A stretch of DNA of 45,652 bases from an uncultured Synechococcus sp. (GCA_913048995.1 CAJWXK010000003.1:1-45652), one strand, 5' to 3'; numbered from the stretch's first letter, positions 9,869-19,162 are shown. Notes: generated by a model from the sequence alone, not told the origin. Translations and numbers: made by a program.

Positions 9869-11603
9869 GCGCAGGGGTGAATGGTGCTGCCGGATTACGC
9901 GGGACTGGAAGCAGTTCACGCAGCAGCTGGGCGTAGGTGATGTTGACGTCAACCGTTGCGTCAAGCCGCCGTACCAGGCTGCTGATTAGGCGCTCTTGGG
10001 TGATTGAGAGATCCAATTCACTCGACAACCCTGTCTGATAGCGCAGGCGAACATCGCGGAAGGCCTCCATTGCCGCAGCCACACCGCGCCGCGCTGAGGC
10101 CAGCTTGGCCAGGCTCGCTTCGTGGTTAAAAAACGCACTTTCGAGACGAAGTCGAATCGCATTGCGTCGCGTCGCGTAATCCTGAGCGCTGGCTTGTGAG
10201 CGCTGATCAAGGGCGCGGGCTCGTCCGGCTGTAGTGCCCGCATCAAACAGCAGCCAGGTGATACTGAGTCCCAGGGACCAGTCGTAGCCACTGTTATTGA
10301 ACACCGTGTTGATGGGGCTGCCGCAGCAGCCGCCGTTTTTACCGATGACGTTGTACATCTGCTCGTTGACGCCGTAGGTCCCGGCATTGGCGAATAGTGA
10401 GAGCTTTGGCAGCAGATCGGCGGCTACCGCATCACTGCGTCGCGCCAAAGCATTGCGGGCGGCCAGAATCGCCTCCAGTTCCGGATTGCCTCGGTAGGCC
10501 GCCAGCAGACTGGCTTCCAAATCCAGGGGCCAGGCAGGCATCGGCTCAATTGGATCGGCTGTCGTCACGCTGATTTGTGGATCGACGTTGAGGACCACGC
10601 TGAGGGCACGCCTGGCGATGGCCCGGTCCGCCATGGCCTGGATCAGTGCTTCTTGATCGCTCGCTTCAATGGCGCGGCGGCGCATCACATCAAGGCGTGG
10701 CACTAGACCTGCTCGCTGAAGATCGAGCGTGTCCTGCAGAATCATTAGATCGTTCTGCACCGCGGCATCTTGAATGCGGACGTTCTGATCAGCCTGCTGA
10801 AGTCGGTAATACGCCTCACTGACGTCGAGCTGCAGTCGCCTCAGCTGGTTGGCGTAGAGGCTTCGTTGCTCCTGAAGCTTGGATCGGGACGCTTCCACCC
10901 GTGGAGTTCGCGCAAAATCAAGTAGTGCGTAGTCCAGTTGCAACCCGGCATCGCCAGCATTTTCGACTTGATTGAAGTAGGCGCCGCCACCTGCCGGGGT
11001 ATAGAAGGGGCCATCGGTGGCTTTGCCAGAAGCAGCTCTGAGCCCGTTTTTGGATAGTGCTGGCACCTTGTTCAGGCTGTTGTTGCCTGTGGGGACGTTG
11101 ATGTTGTTGCTGGCCTTGCCGGTGCTGCCCTCGGCGTAAGCGCTGATCTGTGGCCAGTAGGTGCCGAGCGCGGCCTGCAGTTCAGACAGGGCTGCGGCGA
11201 CGCGCAGGCGTTGGCTTTGCAGCCCAGGATTGTTGGCCACAGCAATCTGCAGGGCACGCTTGAGGCTCACCGACTCAATCACTCCGGGTTTGAGCTCAGT
11301 CGCATCGGGCAACTCCAGAGGAGTTGGGGAGCCAGGTTCTGGGCTCAGAGCCGAGCTGGCAGCGGCATTGGGCTTCAGCAGTGACTTGGGGAGAGGTTGC
11401 GCTGGAGCGAAGCGTTCAGTGGTTGGCTCCGGTTCAGCCGGGATTAGCGCGTCAAGGGCGCGGAGCTGGAGGTCCAGTTGGCGCCAGCTCTGCTCCAGTC
11501 GCTGCACGCCCCCATCGATTTCGTCATTCTCAAGCAGCTGCTGAGCCTTGGAGGCTGGCTGATCAACGAAGCTGAGCGCCAGCGCGACGGCTGCCCACCG
11601 CAT
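9840..11603 (-). CDS. TolC-family outer membrane efflux protein
   Basis: SLKRALQIAVANNPGLQSQRLRVAAALSELQAALGTYWPQISAYAEGS and a second OEP repeat; signal peptide if started at MRWAAVALALSF (11603). Confidence 0.9.
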   Translation of the reverse strand: MRWAAVALALSFVDQPASKAQQLLENDEIDGGVQRLEQSWRQLDLQLRALDALIPAEPEPTTERFAPAQPLPKSLLKPNAAASSALSPEPGSPTPLELPDATELKPGVIESVSLKRALQIAVANNPGLQSQRLRVAAALSELQAALGTYWPQISAYAEGSTGKASNNINVPTGNNSLNKVPALSKNGLRAASGKATDGPFYTPAGGGAYFNQVENAGDAGLQLDYALLDFARTPRVEASRSKLQEQRSLYANQLRRLQLDVSEAYYRLQQADQNVRIQDAAVQNDLMILQDTLDLQRAGLVPRLDVMRRRAIEASDQEALIQAMADRAIARRALSVVLNVDPQISVTTADPIEPMPAWPLDLEASLLAAYRGNPELEAILAARNALARRSDAVAADLLPKLSLFANAGTYGVNEQMYNVIGKNGGCCGSPINTVFNNSGYDWSLGLSITWLLFDAGTTAGRARALDQRSQASAQDYATRRNAIRLRLESAFFNHEASLAKLASARRGVAAAMEAFRDVRLRYQTGLSSELDLSITQERLISSLVRRLDATVDVNITYAQLLRELLPVPRNPAAPFTPALTYSANQSS

Positions 11604-11703
11604 CAGGCAAAGCCAGCGCTGCTGCAACACTCTGCCTTTGAGAAATCTGGCGCAGTTTGGCCCCACTTGGCTTTTTCTGCCCGGAGTGAGTCGCCGGATC
11701 CCA

Positions 11704-13044
11704 ATGCTGGAGCAGGCCAAATCAAAATTTGTGCAGCGATTCGCCCACCAGCGTGATCGCATCGTTTCGGCCTGGGCCGGATTGAGTGATCACAGCCAGG
11801 TGGGGGTGACGCTGGTGGGAGTGAGTGGTGTGCTCGCTCTTTGGGCCCTGTTCTGGCCAGTGCCAACAGAGGTCAGGGGTCATGGGGTGCTCATCTACCC
11901 CGATAACGCTGGCGTTCTCAATGCCCGCGTTGATGGCCAGGTGCTGAAGGTCAAGACGCAGGTGGGTGATTCAGTCCGTCAGGGTCAGGTATTGATGACC
12001 CTCTATTTGCCTGTTCTTGAGCGTCAGTTGCAGCAGCAACGCGGCAACTTGGCCCAGCTGGAGGTGATCAACGACGATCTCAACCAGCGCGATGCGATGC
12101 GCTTAGGGACCGAAAAGACTGCTCTTGATGTCACCCTCGCCAAGTTGGATGACGACGTACGCCGCTATAGCGCTCTGCAGAACACCTTCTCCGCGAAGCT
12201 CAGCAACCTGGAGTGGCTAAGCCAGCGTCAAGTGGTGGCTCCGCTTTCCCGTGCTGTGGTCTCAGTGCAGCAGGGATTCACTGACACGAGCGTCAACCTT
12301 GATGACGTCAAGATCAATCGCAAGCAGGTCCTCACTGACTATCAGCAGGTGAAGCTGACGATTGAAACCGAGGCCCTCAAGCGTCAGTTCCGCATTGATG
12401 ATCTCCGGCGTCAGATCGCAGTGACAGAAGCACAGATTGAATTTGACGGCACTGTGGTGGCCGGCCGTGATGGCCATGTTCTCGACCTGCAGGTCATCCC
12501 TGGTCAGACGGTGAAACTGCGGGATCGTCTTGGAACCATTGGCAATGTTGCGAACACCACAACTAAGGCGCCGGATCTCAAAGCAGTCGCCTATTACTCA
12601 CCGGCTGATGCTCGCCGTTTGCCTCTTGGCTTGCCGGTGGAAGTCGTGCCGCAGTGGAAGCAGCGGGGCCGTTTTGGCGGCATCGTTGGCAAGGTGAGCA
12701 GCGTGCTCACCTTGCCCTCCACCGAGGAGGATGTGGCGACCACCACTGGGAACCCCGAGCTGGCCAAGGCTCTCACCAAAGACGGCCCGGTGATGCGCGC
12801 AGAGATCGAACTGGAGCGAGATGTCAACAGCCTTGATGGCTACCGCTGGACACTCTCTTGGGGGAGTGGAGTCTTCCCAATCCGTGAAGGCCTGACAGCA
12901 ACCTCCCACGCATATGTTGAATGGCGATCACCGTTGAGTTACGTCATTCCTGGTCTGCGCTCACTGACTGGTGGCTACCGCACGTTGCGGCTGGATCGTC
13001 TCTGGAATCGATCGTTCCTGCAGCAGCCCGACACGATTGAATGA
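11704..13044 (+). CDS. HlyD-family periplasmic adaptor, resembling NHLM/NHLP bacteriocin-system secretion proteins
   Basis: Single N-terminal TM, lipoyl-like GQVLKVKTQVGDSVRQGQVLMTL, long coiled coil; C-terminal GRFGGIVGKVSSV...ELERDVNSLDGYRWTLSWGSGVFPIREGLTATSHAYVEWRSPLSYVIP. Confidence 0.85.
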   Translation: MLEQAKSKFVQRFAHQRDRIVSAWAGLSDHSQVGVTLVGVSGVLALWALFWPVPTEVRGHGVLIYPDNAGVLNARVDGQVLKVKTQVGDSVRQGQVLMTLYLPVLERQLQQQRGNLAQLEVINDDLNQRDAMRLGTEKTALDVTLAKLDDDVRRYSALQNTFSAKLSNLEWLSQRQVVAPLSRAVVSVQQGFTDTSVNLDDVKINRKQVLTDYQQVKLTIETEALKRQFRIDDLRRQIAVTEAQIEFDGTVVAGRDGHVLDLQVIPGQTVKLRDRLGTIGNVANTTTKAPDLKAVAYYSPADARRLPLGLPVEVVPQWKQRGRFGGIVGKVSSVLTLPSTEEDVATTTGNPELAKALTKDGPVMRAEIELERDVNSLDGYRWTLSWGSGVFPIREGLTATSHAYVEWRSPLSYVIPGLRSLTGGYRTLRLDRLWNRSFLQQPDTIE

Positions 13045-13048
13045 ACCC

Positions 13049-13237
13049 ATGGCCCGTCCGCGCCTGATCCGTAATGCACTGCTACGCCGTGAGCTGCCCT
13101 GGCTGGTGGCTGATGTAGTGCTGCTTTTGATTTTGTTCAATGCCAATGCCCCCGAGCTTTGGTTTTGGCTGGTGGTGCTGCTGGTGATCTTGGGCTATCG
13201 CTTTGAACGCTGGTGGTCGTCGCGGCCCCAGGCCTGA
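13049..13237 (+). CDS. Small membrane protein, unknown function
   Basis: MARPRLIRNALLRRELPWLVADVVLLLILFNANAPELWFWLVVLLVILGYRFERWWSSRPQA; begins 4 nt after the HlyD stop. Confidence 0.7.
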   Translation: MARPRLIRNALLRRELPWLVADVVLLLILFNANAPELWFWLVVLLVILGYRFERWWSSRPQA

Positions 13238-13239
13238 AT

Positions 13240-14298
13240 TCAGCTGCCCGCTAGTTGAGTCCATAGACGTTCGGTCTCGATCACTGCTCGGCAGGCCTGT
13301 CGGCAGCGCTGCATTCGGCTTGCCATGCGTTCGAGCTGGATCAACTCCAAGGATTGCAGATCACTGTTGTCGAGTTTCTGGTAAATCAGTTGCCAGCTCT
13401 GCGGCGGTGTGAAGAGCTCATTTGGAGGGGATGCCACAAGCTGCCCCTGCCGGCGCGGTTGCAGCAGATTGAACTTCCACGCCTCTAGTCGTTCGCTGAG
13501 GGCGACAAGCACATCGCGTTCGGCCTTGTGGATTGGTTGCAGGCTTTCCAGATCGGGTCTCACCGGCGGCTGGCGCAGCAGTCCGCAGATGGCAACGGTC
13601 AGCCTTGAAGCCGCATTGATCAGATCTGTGATCAGGACATAGCGTGGATGGCGATTTGAGTTCTCCCCCAGTTCCCGCGCCACATTGGGGAGCTCGGTGC
13701 GCAGCTCGATGATCTGGTTACGGGCAGCGGTCTGGAGTGCTCGGGCCTCCAGTCCGCTAAGCGTTGAACCCTCAAGCGGGGCAAGGGCCTGTTCCAGACC
13801 GTTCTGCAGCTGATCGAGGACTGAGGCGTAATGACTGAATACCTGTTCGCTGCTGCGCATCGGCCAGAACAGCTGTAGGCCCAGCATCGTGATCAGCACA
13901 CCAACAGCCGTCCAGAACAGCCGTAGAGAGATCCACATCGACATGTCGCCGCTATGGATTAGCCAGCCCATCACCACAATCAGGCCGCCGACCTTGTAGC
14001 CCACCTTCAGGCGGAACAGTCCTCCCAGCAGGCGCAGAGATCCCAGGGTGATGGCGATTGCCAGGGTGAAGTGAATCCCGTTCAGCCCCCTGAAGGAGAT
14101 GGAGAGCAGCGCGCCTCCAAGGAGAGTGCCCAGCAGTCGCTGGCGGCCTAGCTCCCAGGCGGCGCCATAGGTCCCGCCACTGCAGGCGAAGACCGCCAAG
14201 GGGACGTAGTACCCAAAGGCCACACCACTGATGACTCCAAAGGCATTGCCCAGACCGGCCATGAAGGCGATCCTGAGCTCGCGGCGCGTGACTAACAC
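13240..14298 (-). CDS. FUSC-like (aromatic acid exporter-type) membrane protein, downstream half
   Basis: Multi-TM N-terminus plus helical cytoplasmic region; likely GTG start at 14298 overlapping the upstream stop (GTGTTAG). Confidence 0.78.
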   Translation of the reverse strand: MLVTRRELRIAFMAGLGNAFGVISGVAFGYYVPLAVFACSGGTYGAAWELGRQRLLGTLLGGALLSISFRGLNGIHFTLAIAITLGSLRLLGGLFRLKVGYKVGGLIVVMGWLIHSGDMSMWISLRLFWTAVGVLITMLGLQLFWPMRSSEQVFSHYASVLDQLQNGLEQALAPLEGSTLSGLEARALQTAARNQIIELRTELPNVARELGENSNRHPRYVLITDLINAASRLTVAICGLLRQPPVRPDLESLQPIHKAERDVLVALSERLEAWKFNLLQPRRQGQLVASPPNELFTPPQSWQLIYQKLDNSDLQSLELIQLERMASRMQRCRQACRAVIETERLWTQLAGS

Positions 14299-15266
14299 GG
14301 CACACTCCGCGCCAGTGCCCGCACACTGCCATGGAGTGGTTGCTGTTCCTGAGCAACCGCCAGTGTCGTCAGGACCGGCAGGTTGCACTCAGCGGCCATG
14401 GTTCGCCACTGCTCCATCGGAGCTGGAGCTTCTGATGCTTGGCCTTGGCCCAGTTCCTGGTGCATCGCTTTGACACTGCTGCGGATCAGTGGTGATCGCT
14501 GAACCACTGCATCAGGCAGTTCCGAGAGCATCTGCTCCCAGGCGATCCAGTGGAAATGCGTGTGCTGCCAAAGCAACACACGCCTTGACCAGCCGGTACG
14601 TCTCAGTTTTTCGCGCCTGGCTCCGCGGCGCTCTTTGGCGATGATCTGCTCAATGCGTTGCAGCGCGGCTGAGAGGGGGGCCACTGCTAATGGCAACGGT
14701 CGTTCCTGTTGCCCGCTCAACCAGAGGTTGTAACGCTCAAGTTGTTCGGTGAGTCTTCTGCGCAGGTTCTGATCTTCCTGGTGCAGTTCCCCGTAGGCAC
14801 CCCAAGGCCAGAACAGCAGACCGACCAAAATGGCGATGATGCAACCCACCACCGTGTCAAGGCCGCGATTAAACACATAGTTCCAGTCGAGCCGCGTGTA
14901 GTCGGGGATCATCAGGAACATCACGCTGAGTAAGCCTCCGGTGGCCAGTCCACTGGACCAGCCGCAATAACGCAGCACCGGAATCATCACCAGTAGGGAC
15001 AGCAGCACTCCGGGCCAGCCCTGCACGATCGTGTGAACGATGAAGGTGATCACACCTCCCATGGCTGTACCTAAGACGCGGCTGGTGGCTGCCTTCAAGG
15101 TCTGGTCGTCACTGTCATCAGTAACGACCACCACGGCTATCAGTGGATACCAGACAAACTCGACGCGCTCAGTCCACAACGCGATCGCAGCGGTGATGAA
15201 GGCCGCTGTTGCCAGCTTGAGACTGTTGCGGAGCAGCGGAGCCAACAACGGGTCTGCACCAAGCAA
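14292..15266 (-). CDS. FUSC-family membrane protein, upstream half
   Basis: LRNSLKLATAAFITAAIALWTERVEFVWYPLIAVVVVTDDSDDQTLKAATSRVLGTAMGG is typical FUSC N-terminus. Confidence 0.85.
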   Translation of the reverse strand: MLGADPLLAPLLRNSLKLATAAFITAAIALWTERVEFVWYPLIAVVVVTDDSDDQTLKAATSRVLGTAMGGVITFIVHTIVQGWPGVLLSLLVMIPVLRYCGWSSGLATGGLLSVMFLMIPDYTRLDWNYVFNRGLDTVVGCIIAILVGLLFWPWGAYGELHQEDQNLRRRLTEQLERYNLWLSGQQERPLPLAVAPLSAALQRIEQIIAKERRGARREKLRRTGWSRRVLLWQHTHFHWIAWEQMLSELPDAVVQRSPLIRSSVKAMHQELGQGQASEAPAPMEQWRTMAAECNLPVLTTLAVAQEQQPLHGSVRALARSVPC

Positions 15267-15316
15267 AAGATGTGCGCAGTGTGCAGAGGCAGAAGGGCTG
15301 CTTCAACTGAGTCTGA

Positions 15317-15520
15317 TCAGCTCAATAGACCGGCATCGGTCAGGACTGGCAGTAGCCAGCCGGGGATGCCATCGCGGTTCCAGTCCCAAATGCCGTGACG
15401 TTTGCTGATGAAGATGTTTTCCCTGCGGCTGTAGGCCGCCAAGACAGCAGGTCGGTCAAGGGCTTCTAAGGCATCCTCCCGGCGGATCCGCCGCAGCCGC
15501 TCGAGAGGGTTGTGCTCCAC
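15317..15520 (-). CDS. Small conserved-looking hypothetical protein
   Basis: 67-aa ORF: MEHNPLERLRRIRREDALEALDRPAVLAAYSRRENIFISKRHGIWDWNRDGIPGWLLPVLTDAGLLS. Confidence 0.6.
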   Translation of the reverse strand: MEHNPLERLRRIRREDALEALDRPAVLAAYSRRENIFISKRHGIWDWNRDGIPGWLLPVLTDAGLLS

Positions 15521-15570
15521 GTAATAACTGTAACCAAGGGCACATTCTGCTGCCGATCGCGAAAGCTGGC

Positions 15571-15756
15571 TCAGATTTCGTTGCGGAGTTGTTGGGCCCG
15601 TAATTCCAGATCGCTGTCTTCTGAAGCTGGGACTGTGCCGGAGCGGCTTTCTTGGATGCTCTTGCGTTGGGCCTGTTGCTGGAAGCGGCGTTTGAGTTCT
15701 GCATTCACTGCCCCCTGCGGGGTATTGGGCCTGGGAACCGCTGAGGAATCGCTCAT
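15571..15756 (-). CDS. Small hypothetical protein
   Basis: 61-aa ORF MSDSSAVPRPNTPQGAVNAELKRRFQQQAQRKSI...; hydrophilic, protein-like composition. Confidence 0.55.
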   Translation of the reverse strand: MSDSSAVPRPNTPQGAVNAELKRRFQQQAQRKSIQESRSGTVPASEDSDLELRAQQLRNEI

Positions 15757-15858
15757 GCGGACAGCATGATTCCCATTTGGGGTTGGATTGGTTAAGAGCA
15801 GCTGACGGTCAGAAGCTGATGCTGTTCCTAGTGTCAGGACTCACGCTCTATCGCTGTC

Positions 15859-16386
15859 ATGGCCGTTCCTTCGAGCCGGAACCTGCGCATCACCACCGGG
15901 GTGCTGTTGCTGCTCGCCGGCATGGCCTCGATCGTGTTCCCCTTTCTCTCTGCGATTGCGCTGACGATCGGATTCGGTTCTGTTGCTGTGGTGGCTGGTG
16001 TGTCTCAGCTAACGCGCCTCGGGGCTGGCGACGATGGGCGTTCCAAGCTCTTTCGCCTGCTTTCCGCCCTTCTCTATCTAGGCGGAGGACTATTTGTCCT
16101 GGTTTATCCGCTCGATAGCAGCTTCAGTCTCACGTTGTTCCTGGGGGCATTGCTGCTCGTTGAGGCGGTGATGGAGCTGGCAGCTGCAGCAGCTGCCTCG
16201 GGCCCCGCTCGCGCGGCTGTTCTGGTTGATGGAGTGATCACCGGTCTGTTAGGCGTGCTCGTCTTGGCTGAGTGGCCCACCGATACGCTCTGGGCCATCG
16301 GTACTTTTTTTGGAGTGGCTCTGTTCATCAGCGCATTTCGTATGTTCAGTGCTGGTGATCTACAACCTGGCGCCGATGCCAGCTGA
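15859..16386 (+). CDS. HdeD/DUF308-family membrane protein
   Basis: Six predicted TM segments; LLLLAGMASIVFPFLSAIALTIGFGSVAVVAGV and ITGLLGVLVLAEWPTDTLWAIGTFFGVALFISAFRMF. Confidence 0.85.
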   Translation: MAVPSSRNLRITTGVLLLLAGMASIVFPFLSAIALTIGFGSVAVVAGVSQLTRLGAGDDGRSKLFRLLSALLYLGGGLFVLVYPLDSSFSLTLFLGALLLVEAVMELAAAAAASGPARAAVLVDGVITGLLGVLVLAEWPTDTLWAIGTFFGVALFISAFRMFSAGDLQPGADAS

Positions 16387-16387
16387 T

Positions 16388-17317
16388 TTAGAGACGACGA
16401 TCAGGATTGCCGATGAACCAGTAGCTGATGCCGTTGCGGTAGCCGAGGTGGCCTGGCATCCGTGAACCGCTCAGTGGCTGGCTAACAAGCATGTGCGCCA
16501 GTCCAGTGAGCTGGATGAGGTTGAGGTTGGTTTCGATGCTGCTGCTAGCGGCATGCAGTAGTTGTGGGAGGCGGGCAATCCCTGCCGGGCTTGTCAGCTT
16601 GCGTTTGAGTGCTTGCAGGGCCTGTCTTTGGCGGCGCATCCGGCCCAAGTCTCCTTCGGCGTCATGTCGAAATCGCAGGAACCCCTCCAGCTGGTTGCCA
16701 TTGAGGCGTTGCCGCCCAGCAGGAATGTCGATGTGCAGTCCCTGGGTGTAGTCGTTGTAGCGCAGTGGTTTGGCTACATCGATCTCCAACCCGCCAAGGG
16801 CATCTCCAATACGCCGTAGGGCTCCGAGGTTCACGATCACGTGATGACTCACAGGCCGGCCGAGCATGGCGCTCACCTTTGACTCAACGGCATTGATACC
16901 GCCAAAGAGGTAAATCGCATTGGCCTTGTGTTCGCCGTGGCTGGCTGATCGAACAAAGGTGTCCCGGGGAATCTGGGTCAGATGAACCCCTGAATCGCTC
17001 AGGTTGAGGCTGGCCATCACATCCGTGCGTTGGCCGGAACCATCGGTGCCTAGCAGTAGAACTTCGCTTGGAACTGAGCTCAGCAGCGATAGGCCTGACG
17101 GCGGAGCATCTTCCGTGCGTTGGCCGGAAGCATCCTTGCCTTCCAGTAGGACTTTGCCAGGGGTGGGGCTCAGCAGAGATGGGATTGGCGGAGCATCTGT
17201 CGCCAATTTGAGCAGCGGTTTGAGGGCAAAGGCTCCAAAACTGACGCCCCCAACCAGGGCGATCAGAACTGCCGTTAGCGGCAGCTTGGATTTAGAGAGA
17301 TGACCGGATTGTGCCAT
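16388..17317 (-). CDS. LCP (LytR-CpsA-Psr) family protein
   Basis: VLLLGTDGSGQRTDVMASLNL, LTQIPRDTFV, KANAIYLFGG, LRFRHDAEGDLGRMRRQRQ; N-terminal TM anchor. Confidence 0.9.
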   Translation of the reverse strand: MAQSGHLSKSKLPLTAVLIALVGGVSFGAFALKPLLKLATDAPPIPSLLSPTPGKVLLEGKDASGQRTEDAPPSGLSLLSSVPSEVLLLGTDGSGQRTDVMASLNLSDSGVHLTQIPRDTFVRSASHGEHKANAIYLFGGINAVESKVSAMLGRPVSHHVIVNLGALRRIGDALGGLEIDVAKPLRYNDYTQGLHIDIPAGRQRLNGNQLEGFLRFRHDAEGDLGRMRRQRQALQALKRKLTSPAGIARLPQLLHAASSSIETNLNLIQLTGLAHMLVSQPLSGSRMPGHLGYRNGISYWFIGNPDRRL

Positions 17318-17409
17318 GGGCTGAACCCTCCCCCACTACCGCTCTCGGTAACCCTTCACTGTGGGGATAAATAATCAGCGCTGATCAGAAAGTTCCAGAT
17401 TCCTTCTGA

Positions 17410-17481
17410 TCAGGTCTTATCCGTCAGGGTGGTCAGCATCAGCACGGTCAGTCCAAGACATGCGCCGATGACGAGGATCAT
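17410..17481 (-). CDS. Candidate 23-aa hydrophobic micro-ORF
   Basis: MILVIGACLGLTVLMLTTLTDKT*; ATGA overlap with the upstream micro-ORF. Confidence 0.35.
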   Translation of the reverse strand: MILVIGACLGLTVLMLTTLTDKT

Positions 17482-17555
17482 GTTTCGGTCTCGGTCATCA
17501 GCTTGGACATGGCGGCGGCCAGAGCAAGGCAACCGGCAACTGCAAGAAAACCCAT
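17478..17555 (-). CDS. Candidate 25-aa hydrophobic micro-ORF
   Basis: MGFLAVAGCLALAAAMSKLMTETET*. Confidence 0.35.
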   Translation of the reverse strand: MGFLAVAGCLALAAAMSKLMTETET

Positions 17556-17652
17556 GGTGGTGGTGTGAGGAACAAACCAAGGTTCAACCTCCACAAGGCG
17601 CTTACCTGCAAGAACGGCTACCAATCAGGGCTTTTGAGCAGAACTACTTAGC

Positions 17653-18309
17653 TCAGCCTTTCCAGCCTGCAAGCCTGGAGGCGGCTGCCGAGCGGGCATA
17701 GGAGCGGGCTGCCGGCAGGGCAGGATCGAGTCGATCGGAGCTGAACGGTGGCAGCGCCTTGCGGCGCAGCCAGGCCCCCCAACGGAACTCATGGAAGGGA
17801 ATCAGCGGGGCGGCTTCGATGACACCTTCTCGCTTGAGTTTCCACACCAAGCTCCGGAAGGGATCGTCTTGGCATCCCAGCAGGGAGGCAGGTAGGGCGG
17901 AGGGGGGGAGAGGCCCCAGCCCACGGCCGTCATAGAGATAGAGCCAGCCCCGCTGCTGTAGGGCCCGCAGCACAATCTCAGCCGATGCGGCGTTGACGTC
18001 CAGCGCCACATAGGCCCATGCGGTCGCTTTTGGATTTACCTCCAGCAGGCCTCTCAGTCGGTGATGGCGGTCAACCATCCACAATTGACCATCGCTGCTG
18101 CGAGCGACAGGAACGGGTCTGGTGAGGAGGTAGTCGCGGCGATCCTTTTCACTTTCGGCCTTGAAATCTTCGATGCGGTGTTTGATCTCCGCCCAGCCGA
18201 CGCACATCTGGGTCGGGTGCAGAGAGTCCACCGCGACCTCGATCAGCGCAGCCTTGTCCACCGGCGGCGCTGGCAACGGCTCATAGCGGGAGAGCTGCAG
18301 ATCCATCAC
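17653..18309 (-). CDS. ParB-like nuclease-domain protein (ParBc_2-type)
   Basis: VAVDSLHPTQMCVGWAEIKHRI...YLLTRPVPVARSSDGQLWMVDRHHRLRGLLEV. Confidence 0.75.
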   Translation of the reverse strand: MMDLQLSRYEPLPAPPVDKAALIEVAVDSLHPTQMCVGWAEIKHRIEDFKAESEKDRRDYLLTRPVPVARSSDGQLWMVDRHHRLRGLLEVNPKATAWAYVALDVNAASAEIVLRALQQRGWLYLYDGRGLGPLPPSALPASLLGCQDDPFRSLVWKLKREGVIEAAPLIPFHEFRWGAWLRRKALPPFSSDRLDPALPAARSYARSAAASRLAGWKG

Positions 18310-19162
18310 CGCAGGGTATCGCTGCTTGACAAGCGGAAGGGCCCCCGCTGGGCGGGAGCCCTTCAGTGGGCTGGACCATCAAGGGCCCAGATCTGCAATT
18401 GATTAAAAGGGCGCATGCAAGCGCCGTGCTGTTGATTGCCTAAACGATTGGGAAAAGAGTGCTTAATGAAGTCAATGGCTGATAGATCAGGGCTGTCTGG
18501 ACTGTCATCACACCGTTGAAAGATAGTCTCGCCCTTGCATAGGACGGAGGCGTGAAGTCAGGTATGCCCTCTGTTGCACTGATTACGAAAGAACAGCCTT
18601 AGCCCGGGCCGCATTCCATGGCAATCAAACCTGTTTTTCAGTCACTGTCAGTGAATGTGTGCCTTGAAATTCAGCTGGACTGATTAATATGATTGAGTGT
18701 GGATGTGCCGAGCTCCTCAGCGGCTGGACAGGACGTATAAGGCTGTTGCGGCTGGGGATCTCAGGCCCTGGGATCAGTTCCAGTGTAGTCGGATGCCAGG
18801 TCAGCTCAAACCGTTGAATCAGTGCCTGAAGCTGTTGGGCTCGGGTGGAGTGTCTTCCGTCATGCGGAACCTCCCTGTGTTGTTAATACCACTGTTGCGC
18901 TGCATTGAGCGTCTGCCAATAGGCCTAAATGCCGTTAACGAAGATGTGCTGGTGTGAACGTATTTTTCTCTGCGTCCGTCTGTGATGACGTGATAGCAGA
19001 TAAAGAACAATGCCCGCGCCCACGTATCGGAGGCCGGCATGGCTGAGCGGGCTGCACTCCCCTGTGTCTTGACTGGGGATGCCAATGACGAACTTGAGCG
19101 GCATGACTGCTATGAGCTTGCTACTGAGCTCGGCGGCATTGGAGAAAACCTGCTCTCGGGGC

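Noticed and set aside
17555-17580. Yfr1-like string TTCCTCACACC on the minus strand
   Set aside because: Only partly matches the ACUCCUCACAC core I recall, and I could not see the flanking hairpins expected of Yfr1.
18697-18957. 86-aa ORF in the 18.3-19.2 kb gap
   Set aside because: No recognisable motif, no clear RBS, atypical composition; not supportable as a gene.
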